Of a DNA stretch of 11,715 bases, positions 1 through 6,258 are shown piece after piece. The stretch comes from Methylococcaceae bacterium (GTDB lineage: Bacteria; Pseudomonadota; Gammaproteobacteria; Methylococcales; UBA1147), in contig JAKEEL010000070.1 of the NCBI GenBank assembly GCA_022616595.1, forward strand, positions 1-11,715, written 5' to 3'. Both the position numbers and the translations under genes were made by a program. How positions within the stretch are numbered: the first letter of the stretch is position 1; every line of letters starts with the position of its first letter. Under the pieces are notes generated by a model that was given only the letters and a program-made list of their open reading frames with translations, did no database searches and was not told the origin of the DNA.

Positions 1-41
1 CACCGATACAGGGTGCGGAAACGGTTCTTGGAATTACCCGG

Positions 42-488
42 TCAGGCGACCATGGTCTCGATTAGTTGGTCCTCGAGTTCAATACGCATCGCGAGTTCCT
101 CCCCAAGCGCCGACAGATCGACCGATAACGAGGACAGTACCGCGTCGCCGGATAATTTCTTATATTTATCATTGAATTGGATCGCAGTATCGGTCGCTCG
201 CGCGATGCGTGGATAAATCTCTTCCGCCTTTTCAATGACCTTGCTGCGGCGTTCGTTACCATCGGTGATGCGTTGATAGATTCCGAAGTGACCCAGCGAA
301 ATATAGTCGACCAGAACCTGACAGAATTCCTGGACCAGGGTATCAAGCGGTTTGTCCAGCGTAAAAGGTTCGAGACCGGCAACGGTACAGTAAAGCGACC
401 AAACTTGCTGGCGTTCCTTAAGAAGTTCCTGGATCATTGCCCGGGTTTGTTGCCGGCGTTCCGATCCGGTTTGTTCTTGTTTCGGCAT
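42..488 (-). CDS. rsd: Rsd/AlgQ family anti-sigma-70 regulator
   Basis: This 148-residue protein resembles Rsd of E. coli and AlgQ of Pseudomonas, which are both slightly longer (about 160 residues). Family members bind region 4 of the housekeeping sigma factor and reduce its access to core RNA polymerase in stationary phase; AlgQ also affects alginate and siderophore genes. The most telling segment is residues 55-74, FCQVLVDYISLGHFGIYQRI, which matches the conserved helix of E. coli Rsd almost position for position. A second match is the C-terminal helix LSALGEELAMRIELEDQLI (residues 125-143). The predicted protein is all-helical and cytoplasmic, with no signal peptide. The ATG at 488-486 is the natural start because it lies about 24 bases below a good sigma-70 promoter, although the Shine-Dalgarno sequence is weak. 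The stop is 41 bases from the window edge, so a downstream operon partner cannot be excluded. Family membership is firm; the sigma-binding role is inferred from the family. Confidence 0.9.
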   Translation of the reverse strand: MPKQEQTGSERRQQTRAMIQELLKERQQVWSLYCTVAGLEPFTLDKPLDTLVQEFCQVLVDYISLGHFGIYQRITDGNERRSKVIEKAEEIYPRIARATDTAIQFNDKYKKLSGDAVLSSLSVDLSALGEELAMRIELEDQLIETMVA

Positions 489-518
489 GGTTAATCAGTT
501 TCCAGCGACAGTGAAAGG

Positions 519-546
519 AATATACTTTAGAAGAATTTGTTGTGAA
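519..546 (-). promoter_or_regulatory. Predicted sigma-70 promoter of rsd
   Basis: Read on the minus strand, TTCACA (546-541) and TATATT (524-519) each match the sigma-70 consensus at five of six positions and are 16 bases apart. Transcription would start near 512, about 24 bases before the rsd ATG. This is the best-looking promoter in the window. No comparably good promoter for the divergent glycosyltransferase gene was found in the same 109-base interval. Confidence 0.6.
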
Positions 547-553
547 CGACAAC
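539..553. repeat. Inverted repeat over the rsd -35 element
   Basis: GTTGT-gaacg-ACAAC is a perfect 5-base inverted repeat with a 5-base spacer. It covers the predicted rsd -35 hexamer and lies between the two divergent genes, so it could be an operator half-site pair. Short arms of this size also occur by chance, and no regulator is identified. Confidence 0.3.
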
Positions 554-597
554 GCCTGAATGCGTTTGGATCTTAATTTGCTGATTATCAGATCATT

Positions 598-1446
598 ATG
601 CTTGGCCCGGTAAAAAACGAAAGGATCTCGGTCGTGATTCCCACATTCAACCGCGTGGTCGAATTGCGTCGTGCATTGGAGTCCGTTCTGCGCCAGACGC
701 GGCCGGCCGATGAGATTATCGTCGTCGATGACGGATCGACCGACGGAACCCGGAACCGGATCGGGTGCGATTTCCCGGCCGTGAAAGTCTTGTTTCAGGA
801 AAATCGGGGCGTGAGCAGTGCCCGTAATCTCGGAATTGCAGCCTCGTGCGGCGCATGGATCGCGTTTCTCGATTCGGACGACGCATGGTTGCCGGGGAAA
901 CTGGATATCCAGCTGAAAGAATTGGCGCTGCATCCGGAATACAAGATCTGCCACTGCGATGAAATCTGGATTCGCAGCGGAGTCCGGGTGAATCCGATGA
1001 AAAAACACCGCAAGAGGGGCGGCTGGATTTTCGCCCATTGTTTGCCGATTTGCGCAATTTCCCCATCCGCTGCCGTGCTCCACCGTAGTGTGTTGGATTC
1101 GGTCGGGTTATTCGATGAAAGCTTGGCCGCCTGCGAGGACTACGATCTCTGGTTGCGGATTACCTCGCGCTATCCGGTTTTGTATATCGATCGTCCTTTG
1201 ATCATCAAAACCGGCGGCCATGCGGATCAGCTGTCGGCGCGCTACTGGGGAATGGATCGATTCAGAATCCGGGCCTTGGAGAAAATTATCGCGGCCGGGC
1301 ATCTGAATCCGGCGGATCATCGGGCGGCGAGCGAGATGCTCGTTCAAAAGGCGCGGATTTTCAGCCAGGGTGCGCAGAAGAGGAACCGCAGCGAAGACGT
1401 TCGGAAATATGAAATGCTCTGTACACGCTACGGATCGTGCAAATAG
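598..1446 (+). CDS. Family 2 glycosyltransferase
   Basis: This 282-residue GT-A fold enzyme is predicted to transfer a sugar from a nucleotide-sugar donor to an unknown acceptor, probably at the cytoplasmic face of the envelope. The N-terminal strand motif is VVIPTFNR (residues 12-19). The nucleotide-binding motif is VDDGSTDG (43-50), followed by ENRGVSSARNLG (68-79). The metal-binding DxD motif is FLDSDDAW (90-97; D92 and D94). The region around the probable catalytic base is ACEDYDLWLR (178-187), with E180/D181 in the usual ED position. No transmembrane helix is visible, so it is likely soluble or peripheral. It has a basic C-terminal tail. The start is chosen because the core fold begins ten residues later; there is no clear ribosome-binding site. 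A nucleosidase-like gene begins four bases after its stop, which suggests co-transcription. The family is certain; donor and acceptor are unknown. Confidence 0.9.
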   Translation: MLGPVKNERISVVIPTFNRVVELRRALESVLRQTRPADEIIVVDDGSTDGTRNRIGCDFPAVKVLFQENRGVSSARNLGIAASCGAWIAFLDSDDAWLPGKLDIQLKELALHPEYKICHCDEIWIRSGVRVNPMKKHRKRGGWIFAHCLPICAISPSAAVLHRSVLDSVGLFDESLAACEDYDLWLRITSRYPVLYIDRPLIIKTGGHADQLSARYWGMDRFRIRALEKIIAAGHLNPADHRAASEMLVQKARIFSQGAQKRNRSEDVRKYEMLCTRYGSCK

Positions 1447-1450
1447 ACCG

Positions 1451-2275
1451 ATGGCCCGCGAAGCGTTCGTTCACTTCATGGTCGCGTTGGCCTGTGAAGC
1501 GATGCCTTTGGTCGAGCATTATCGCCTGTCCCGTCTGATGGACGAGCGGGCTTTTCCGATCTACCGGAACGATTCGATTACGTTGACCGTGACCGGGATC
1601 GGCAAAACCGCGATGGCGGCCGGAGTGGCCTACACCCACGTGGTTTTCGGCAAGCCGAAAACGGCTTCCTGGTTGAATGTCGGGGTGGCCGGCCATCCGG
1701 ATTTCCGGCTCGGTGAGGCCTGCCTCGCGCATAAGATCACCGACCGGGATTGTGGCGGAAGTTGGTATCCGCCCTTGATCGCAAGGCCTCCCTGTCCTAC
1801 CGAGTCCTTGATTACCGGATCGCGTCCGGAAACGGCATACCTCGAACAGGCGCTTTACGATATGGAGGCATCCGGATTTTACGCGACCGCATCGCGTTTT
1901 TCGAGCTCGGAACGCGTACAGTGTTTCAAGGTCGTCTCCGACAATCGATCCTCTGCCGTGGATTCCTTGCAAGCCGAACCTGTGGCCGCTCTGATCGGGC
2001 AACGAATCGGTTTGATCGAACTTTTACTCGGACAGCAACAAAAACTGGTTGCCGCTCCTGAAGAACGGCAATCCGAACGCCTCGAACGCTTTATCCGAAG
2101 CTGGCGTTTTTCGCTGCAGCAGACCCGGCAACTCGAATCGCTGTTGCAGCGTTGGATGCTGCTGGATCCTGAACATTGTCCGGAGCCGGAACAACTCGGC
2201 GGGTTTAAAAATGGACGCCAAGTATTGATTTACCTGCAGGAACTGGTCGAACGCTTGCCGATGGTTTTTCCATAG
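1451..2275 (+). CDS. Nucleosidase/nucleoside phosphorylase-fold protein
   Basis: This 274-residue protein appears to have the PNP/UDP phosphorylase fold (the COG0775-like MTAN/PNP superfamily). Supporting motifs, in order, are VTGIGKTAMAAG (residues 47-58, the glycine-rich turn after the first strands), LNVGVAGHP (75-83), YDMEASGFYA (136-145, the DMEA motif that contacts ribose in MTA/SAH nucleosidases), and FKVVSDN (159-165, where D164 occupies the usual catalytic or base-contacting aspartate region). A helical C-terminal extension of about 100 residues (roughly 175-274, rich in Gln, Glu, Arg and Leu) goes beyond a typical MTAN of about 230 residues, so substrate choice may differ. An alternative upstream in-frame ATG at 1370 lies inside the glycosyltransferase gene. 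The ATG at 1451 is preferred because it follows that stop by four bases and puts the first beta strand (FMVALACEAMPL) at the N-terminus. The fold is moderately certain; the reaction is not assigned. Confidence 0.65.
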   Translation: MAREAFVHFMVALACEAMPLVEHYRLSRLMDERAFPIYRNDSITLTVTGIGKTAMAAGVAYTHVVFGKPKTASWLNVGVAGHPDFRLGEACLAHKITDRDCGGSWYPPLIARPPCPTESLITGSRPETAYLEQALYDMEASGFYATASRFSSSERVQCFKVVSDNRSSAVDSLQAEPVAALIGQRIGLIELLLGQQQKLVAAPEERQSERLERFIRSWRFSLQQTRQLESLLQRWMLLDPEHCPEPEQLGGFKNGRQVLIYLQELVERLPMVFP

Positions 2276-2299
2276 GGTAGTCTCTCGGTGGAAAAATCA
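2262..2299 (+). terminator. Possible hairpin at the end of the GT2-nucleosidase unit
   Basis: The arms 2262-2272 and 2289-2299 pair over 11 positions (TTTTTCCA against TGGAAAAA plus flanking pairs, one of them G-U) around a 16-base loop. The left arm includes the end of the nucleosidase reading frame up to its TAG stop. No run of T follows, so this is not a classical Rho-independent terminator. It could protect the transcript end or be a weak stop. Confidence 0.3.
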
Positions 2300-2305
2300 A
2301 TGGCC

Positions 2306-2366
2306 ATTCGGTAGATTCGGATCCGAGCAAGGTGTTTCATCGAGTTCCCGCAGTCGATTCCGAATC
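2306..2366. repeat. Clustered short repeats upstream of the DUF1003 gene
   Basis: ATTCGG occurs at 2306-2311 and 2315-2320 (a 9-base period). The second copy runs into the perfect palindrome TCGGATCCGA. GATTCGGA (2314-2321) is also the exact inverse of TCCGAATC (2359-2366). These sit in the 114-base gap before the DUF1003 start, where an operator could lie. No regulator or matching box is known to me. Confidence 0.25.
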
Positions 2367-2389
2367 CTTGATCGCTCGAAGACAAACTC

Positions 2390-2926
2390 ATGAACGATAT
2401 CCCCGTTTGCGAAATTCCAAGCCCGGCGGATGCCGGCGCGACCATCGTCTGTCCCGCTTGCGGTGGCGAAAACCCGGCGGATGCAATCTTCTGCGCCAGT
2501 CACGCCTGCCACAAGGCCTTGGGCGAATTCGACTATGTACTGGAAGAATTGGAAGCAAGGCGCGGATGGATCGAACACCTGGCGGACCGCGTTACGGGCT
2601 TCGCCGGCAGGCCCCATTTCGTGACCTTCCATCTGGTCTGGTTCGTAATATGGGTTCTGGCCAATTCCGGACTGGTCGCGTTCCTCAGCGGATTCGATGC
2701 ATATCCCTTCGCGCTGCTGAGCTTCATCCTGGCCATCGAGGCGATCCTGATGACCGGATTCCTGCTGATCAGCCAGAACCGCCAGCAGGCTTATTCGGAG
2801 AAGCGCGCGGAATTGGATTATGAGGTGAATATTCGGTCCTACCGAAAATTGATCGAGCTGGAAAAACGCCTGGATGCATTGGTCCGGGCACATGCTTCGA
2901 ACGGCACGAAGCCTGTTGACCCATAA
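2390..2926 (+). CDS. Zinc-ribbon plus DUF1003 membrane protein
   Basis: This 178-residue inner-membrane protein has unknown function. Residues 21-40 form a small zinc-ribbon-like module (C21, C24, C35 and C40, with H38 nearby). Residues about 60-135 match DUF1003: an amphipathic lead-in (GWIEHLADRVTGFAG), a first membrane helix (about 79-99, HLVWFVIWVLANSGLVAF), a short loop GFDAYPF, a second helix (about 106-127) and the family signature SQNRQ (128-132). The tail (133-165) is charged, helical and probably coiled-coil. The two-helix hairpin and SQNRQ signature are firm evidence for the family. The cysteine module is my reading from the spacing. The start is the ATG at 2390, with only a weak GAAG-like ribosome-binding site. 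It converges on ybdD. Nothing in the context reveals its job; the cytoplasmic zinc module suggests nucleic-acid or partner binding, which is speculation. Confidence 0.88.
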   Translation: MNDIPVCEIPSPADAGATIVCPACGGENPADAIFCASHACHKALGEFDYVLEELEARRGWIEHLADRVTGFAGRPHFVTFHLVWFVIWVLANSGLVAFLSGFDAYPFALLSFILAIEAILMTGFLLISQNRQQAYSEKRAELDYEVNIRSYRKLIELEKRLDALVRAHASNGTKPVDP

Positions 2927-2942
2927 AATGCAATGCGCAGAT

Positions 2943-2970
2943 CGGAAATTTCCTTGGCAACCAAGTTCCG
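2943..2970. terminator. Hairpin between convergent DUF1003 and ybdD genes
   Basis: CTTGG-caa-CCAAG (2953-2965) is a perfect 5-base stem with a 3-base loop. CGGAA (2943-2947) and TTCCG (2966-2970) extend it by another five pairs if the five bases 2948-2952 bulge out. It lies in the 60-base gap between two convergent genes, where a bidirectional terminator would be expected. There is no T-tract on either side, so confidence is limited. Confidence 0.4.
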
Positions 2971-2986
2971 GCCGATTGGTGCCGAA

Positions 2987-3184
2987 TCAACAGCAGCGCT
3001 TGACTCCGTTCCATTTTTCTTCCTGCCGCTGTTTGAAGAATTCTGCCTTGCTCAGCGGACTGCAGTCCGGGAGGCTTGCATCGTTCGTATGGCAGCGGGC
3101 GTGGTACTCGATATATCGCTCGTAGGCATCGTCACCACTCACCCGGCGCAGCCATTGCCACAAGAAATTTAATCGACCGGGCAT
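2987..3184 (-). CDS. ybdD: YbdD/YjiX family small protein, CstA partner
   Basis: This 65-residue protein is the same length as E. coli YbdD. The family (DUF466, YbdD/YjiX) is encoded directly after cstA or btsT and, in E. coli, is reported to be needed for pyruvate uptake by the partner carrier. Diagnostic segments are LRRVSGDDAYERYIEYH (residues 12-28), PLSKAEFFKQRQEEKWNGV (43-61) and the terminal Cys-Cys pair (KRCC). Six charged residues around KEEKWNG are typical. The ATG at 3184-3182 is chosen because it lies 11 bases after the cstA stop and gives the family length; an in-frame ATG at 3238 would overlap cstA by 43 bases. The protein is soluble and basic, and probably acts at the cytoplasmic side of CstA. 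Confidence 0.92.
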   Translation of the reverse strand: MPGRLNFLWQWLRRVSGDDAYERYIEYHARCHTNDASLPDCSPLSKAEFFKQRQEEKWNGVKRCC

Positions 3185-3195
3185 CAGTCTCTGAC

Positions 3196-5244
3196 TCAGC
3201 TTTCCACGAGACGGCTCGGGGCGTGCGGCACTTCGCAAATCGGCGGCACGGATTTACCGGCCAGATGCCGGTAGCTTACCCGAAGCATGTCGAGAACGAT
3301 CAGCCACAGGAGCCCCACGAAAAGCAACGTCAACCAGGCATCGAGATGCAGATTGAAGATCAATTGGGGCGCGATCTCGGCCTTTTCGGGCGCGAGGAAG
3401 CCGGAAGCGAGCTTGCCGCTCAGATCCTCGGCGGCCGCGTAGAATCCGATGCGTATATCCGCGCTCGTGATTTTCTGCCAGGCCGCGGTGCTGGTGATCG
3501 TTACGAGCCAGACCAGCGGCAGACCGGTCACCCACGCGTACCGCAGCTTGCCGCTTTTGATCAGAATGCCCGATGCCACGCTGAGCGCGATCGCGGCGAG
3601 CATTTGGTTCGCGATGCCGAACAGCGGCCACAGGATATTGACGCCGCCGTTCGGGTCGATCACGCCGATATAAAGGAAATATCCCCAGCCCGCAACGACC
3701 AGGGCACTCGATAAGATAACCGAGGGCATCCAGGAGGTTTGTCCCAATTTGCGCCAGACATTGCCGAGCATGTCCTGGAGCATGAAACGTCCGACGCGCG
3801 TGCCGGCGTCGAGCGTGGTCAGGATGAAGATCGCCTCGAACATGATCGCGAAGTGATACCAAAGGGCCAGAAGCCCATCCCCGAACGCGCTGCCGAAAAT
3901 GCTGGCCATACCGACCGCGAGAGAGGGGGCGCCCCCGGTTCGCGCAAACAGGGTGGCTTCGCCCATTTGCGCGGCCAAGGACTGCATTTGTTCCACGCTG
4001 ACCGGAAAGCCCCAGGATGAAATTTTGGCAACGGCCGCCGGCGCATCAAGGCCCACGGTCCCGGGAGGACTGTTGATCGCGAAATACACGCCGGGTTCGA
4101 GCACGGTCGCCGCGACCATGGCCATGATCGCCACGAACGATTCAAGCAACATGCCGCCGTATCCGATCATGTGGATATCGCGTTCGTTGGTCAAAAGCTT
4201 TGGCGTGGTGCCCGATGCGATCAGTGAATGAAACCCCGAAATCGCGCCGCAGGCGATGGTAATGAACACGAACGGAAATAGTTTGCCTCCGAAAATGGGT
4301 CCGGTACCGTCGATGAACGGCGTGAGAGCGGGCATCTTCACTTCGGGCCTCAGAATCACGATTGCGATGGCCAACAGGAAAATGGTGCCGAGCTTCACGA
4401 AAGTCGACAGGTAATCGCGCGGCGCGAGCAGCAGCCAAACCGGTAATACAGCGGCCGCGAAGCCGTAAACGATCACTCCAAAGGCGAGCGGCAGGCCCTC
4501 ATGATCGAACAGGCCGCGCAAAGTCTCGCTATGGTCGACCCAGCCGCCGGCGAATACCGACACGAGCAGCAGGCACACACCCAACACCGATGCCTCCAGC
4601 ACCTGGCCGGGGCGGAAACTGCGCATATAAACTCCGACTAGCATCGCGATCGGAATCGTCGCGGCCACCGTGGACGTTGCCCAAGGACTGTGTTTCATCG
4701 CGTTGACGACCACGAGGCCCAGTACCGCGATCAGAATGATCATGATCGCGAAGGTGCCGATCAACGCCGCGCTGCCGCCCAAAGCGCCCAGCTCCTCGCG
4801 CGCCATTTGTCCGAGGCTTCTCGCGTCGCGCCGGGTCGACAAAAACAACGTGACCATATCCTGTACGCATCCCCCCAGTACCGCGCCGATCAATATCCAC
4901 AGCGTGCCCGGCAGATAGCCGAATTGCGCCGCGAGCGTCGGTCCCACCAAGGGCCCCGGCCCCGCGATCGCCGCAAAATGATGGCCGAACACGATCCATC
5001 GGTTGGTCGGCACGAAGTCGCGACCGTTATCGAGCCTTTCGGCCGGCGTCGCGCGGCTCGCATCGAGCGCGAGCACTTTCGCGGCGACCCAAGCCGCATA
5101 AAAGCGATAGGCGATCGCGTAGACGCACACGGCGGCACTGACGAACCACAACGCGTTGATGGATTCACCACGATTGAGCGCGATGCTGCCGACCGCCGCA
5201 GCGCCGAGGCATCCCACGAATATCCAGATTATAGATTTGAGCAT
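3196..5244 (-). CDS. cstA: CstA family carbon-starvation/pyruvate transporter
   Basis: This 682-residue polytopic inner-membrane protein is close to the E. coli CstA length (701). CstA was first linked to peptide uptake under carbon starvation and later to pyruvate transport. The strongest signature is residues 72-107, which includes DNGRDFVPTNRWIVFGHHF (72-90), immediately followed by the glycine/proline segment AAIAGPGPLVGPTLAAQ. This part of the family is highly conserved. GGCVQDMVTLFLSTRRDARSLG (124-145) and the ISGFHSLIASGTTPK segment in the middle are also family-typical. Hydrophobic segments recur throughout, consistent with some 16-18 membrane helices, including the C-terminal CstA-specific region. 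The ATG at 5244 starts a first helix directly (MLKSIIWIFVG); there is no obvious ribosome-binding site. It is followed 11 bases later by its small partner ybdD. No BtsSR-like sensor genes are next to it. The family call is certain; the exact substrate is inferred. Confidence 0.95.
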   Translation of the reverse strand: MLKSIIWIFVGCLGAAAVGSIALNRGESINALWFVSAAVCVYAIAYRFYAAWVAAKVLALDASRATPAERLDNGRDFVPTNRWIVFGHHFAAIAGPGPLVGPTLAAQFGYLPGTLWILIGAVLGGCVQDMVTLFLSTRRDARSLGQMAREELGALGGSAALIGTFAIMIILIAVLGLVVVNAMKHSPWATSTVAATIPIAMLVGVYMRSFRPGQVLEASVLGVCLLLVSVFAGGWVDHSETLRGLFDHEGLPLAFGVIVYGFAAAVLPVWLLLAPRDYLSTFVKLGTIFLLAIAIVILRPEVKMPALTPFIDGTGPIFGGKLFPFVFITIACGAISGFHSLIASGTTPKLLTNERDIHMIGYGGMLLESFVAIMAMVAATVLEPGVYFAINSPPGTVGLDAPAAVAKISSWGFPVSVEQMQSLAAQMGEATLFARTGGAPSLAVGMASIFGSAFGDGLLALWYHFAIMFEAIFILTTLDAGTRVGRFMLQDMLGNVWRKLGQTSWMPSVILSSALVVAGWGYFLYIGVIDPNGGVNILWPLFGIANQMLAAIALSVASGILIKSGKLRYAWVTGLPLVWLVTITSTAAWQKITSADIRIGFYAAAEDLSGKLASGFLAPEKAEIAPQLIFNLHLDAWLTLLFVGLLWLIVLDMLRVSYRHLAGKSVPPICEVPHAPSRLVES

Positions 5245-5333
5245 GGTTCGGATCGCGTCAGGTCAGTAGATGACATCTTCTCGAAGGCTGAATGAAAGCA
5301 AGCAGGTCTACGCCGGCCATCGGATGATAGGTT

Positions 5334-5344
5334 TGCATTATGCA
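5334..5344. repeat. Palindrome in the cstA/DUF457 divergent region
   Basis: TGCAT-T-ATGCA is a perfect 11-base palindrome, 90-100 bases upstream of the cstA start and about 125 bases upstream of the DUF457 gene. It is a candidate regulator site in the 224-base divergent interval. The rest of that interval holds no recognisable gene; CACA and TGTG half-repeats (5416-5430) are its only other symmetric element. I see no LexA-type CTGT-N8-ACAG box and no complete CRP site there. Confidence 0.3.
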
Positions 5345-5468
5345 TTTTCTCCGCGATCCAGACAAATGCGGCGCCGGGTCCCGATCGATCCTTTCCCCGG
5401 ACCGCGGGCCTCGCCCACATGAAATTTGTGATAAAGTTTCTACTTCCAGTCCGGGAAATACCTTTAGG

Positions 5469-6008
5469 ATGCCAACCATACTGACTCATCCCGCCGTGCC
5501 GCTTGCGATCGGAATCGGGCTGGGGCGCGAAATCATTTCGCCACGGCTGCTGCTGGCCGGTGTCGCCGCCTCGATCGTTCCCGACCTGGATGTCATCGCG
5601 TTCCGGCTGGGGATACCCTATGCGGGGGAATTCGGTCACCGCGGTTTCAGTCATTCGCTGCTGTTCGCGTTCGGGATCGCTCTTGTCGGTACTTTCGTTC
5701 TGGGCTCCCTTGAAAGACGTCGCCGGTTCGCAGTTGCCTATCTGTTCGTGTCAGCCGCCTCTCACGGCATTTTGGATTCCTTCACGAATGGCGGATTGGG
5801 CATCGCACTGTTTTGGCCTGTCTCGGCGGAGCGATATTTCGCGCCGGTTCAGATGATCGAGGTCTCTCCCCTCGATCTTTCCAGTTTCATGTCCCAGCGT
5901 GGTCTCGACGTGTTGGAGTCGGAACTGTTGTGGGTCTGGATGCCGTGTCTTTTATTTGGTTTGTCGCTTCGTATCGCATTTTCGATTCGGCGCGGTCGGC
6001 CTGAATAA
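5469..6008 (+). CDS. YdjM/DUF457-type membrane-bound metal-dependent hydrolase
   Basis: This 179-residue inner-membrane protein belongs to the DUF457 family. Its E. coli member YdjM is LexA-regulated; the catalytic role is only predicted. Likely metal ligands are H7 (MPTILTHPAVPL), D39/D41 in IVPDLDVIAF, H57 and H62 in GEFGHRGFSHSLL, and H99/D103 in ASHGILDSFTNGG. These are the characteristic PDLD, HRGxSHS and HxxLD signatures. Hydrophobic segments at about 10-33, 63-80, 88-100 and 155-172 suggest four membrane helices. The start at 5469 is chosen because family members begin with MPTxxTH; an upstream ATG at 5340 gives a non-family leader. The nearest Shine-Dalgarno-like run (GGGA) is rather far, 12 bases. 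No LexA box is visible upstream, so SOS control as in E. coli is not supported here. Confidence 0.87.
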   Translation: MPTILTHPAVPLAIGIGLGREIISPRLLLAGVAASIVPDLDVIAFRLGIPYAGEFGHRGFSHSLLFAFGIALVGTFVLGSLERRRRFAVAYLFVSAASHGILDSFTNGGLGIALFWPVSAERYFAPVQMIEVSPLDLSSFMSQRGLDVLESELLWVWMPCLLFGLSLRIAFSIRRGRPE

Positions 6009-6101
6009 CGCTGTGGCCGGGCGTGCTCGTCATGAATCATGCCCGATTATCCTGCGGCCTGAATCGAGAAAGAATCGCTGTTCGGAGGCTTCAAATGAAA
6101 G

Positions 6102-6129
6102 TTGTGCGGCGCAAAATTGATTGTACAAT
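6102..6129 (+). promoter_or_regulatory. Predicted promoter of the rfbBD leader region
   Basis: TTGTGC (6102-6107) and TACAAT (6124-6129) are 16 bases apart. The -10 matches the sigma-70 consensus at five of six positions; the -35 matches only its first three. Transcription would begin near 6136. That leaves a very short leader before a Shine-Dalgarno AAGGAG (6142-6147) and a GTG start (6154), which is the normal geometry of a gene start. Confidence 0.5.
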
Positions 6130-6153
6130 GATCCGCTTTTCAAGGAGCACACA

Positions 6154-6258
6154 GTGCCTGCAGGCTTTTTGAAATCATGGGATAAAACCCTTTCCGCGCA
6201 AGAACCGGCTTCGGGAAAGATCCCGGACGCAGTGGAATACGGAGACCGCAGTTTATGA
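6154..6258 (+). CDS. Possible 34-residue leader peptide/small protein before rfbB
   Basis: A GTG-initiated ORF of 34 codons. AAGGAG (6142-6147), a near-perfect Shine-Dalgarno sequence, lies six bases before the GTG, and a plausible promoter lies just upstream. The stop TGA (6256-6258) overlaps the rfbB start in an ATGA arrangement, so its translation would feed rfbB by coupling. The product begins MPAGFLKSWDKTLSAQEPAS and continues with an acidic stretch (about KIPDAVEYGD); it has no membrane segment and I recognise no family. rfbB also has its own weaker GGAG (6241-6244), ten bases from its ATG, so coupling is not strictly required. It could be a real small protein, a regulatory leader peptide or chance. 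The combination of SD strength, spacing and overlap makes translation plausible. Confidence 0.45.
   Translation: MPAGFLKSWDKTLSAQEPASGKIPDAVEYGDRSL

Noticed and set aside
8..17. Ten-base repeat ACAGGGTGCG also found at 9168-9177
   Set aside because: Ten-base matches are expected by chance many times in a window of this size, and the flanks do not match.
418..1083. 221-codon minus-strand frame opposite the glycosyltransferase
   Set aside because: It is antisense to a well-supported GT2 gene, overlaps rsd, shows no family pattern and is explained by the codon bias of the real gene.
3076..3714. 212-codon plus-strand frame opposite cstA and ybdD, with other long frames across 3254-5295
   Set aside because: All are out of frame with or antisense to the strongly conserved cstA gene. 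Their translations are rich in Arg, Ala and Pro and have no domain, as expected for shadows in GC-rich sequence.
6095..6172. 25-codon ORF with GGAGG six bases before its ATG (rich in Arg and Cys)
   Set aside because: The ribosome-binding site is good, but the frame spans the predicted promoter at 6102-6129. If that promoter is right, the ATG is not in the main transcript. The downstream GTG frame fits better.
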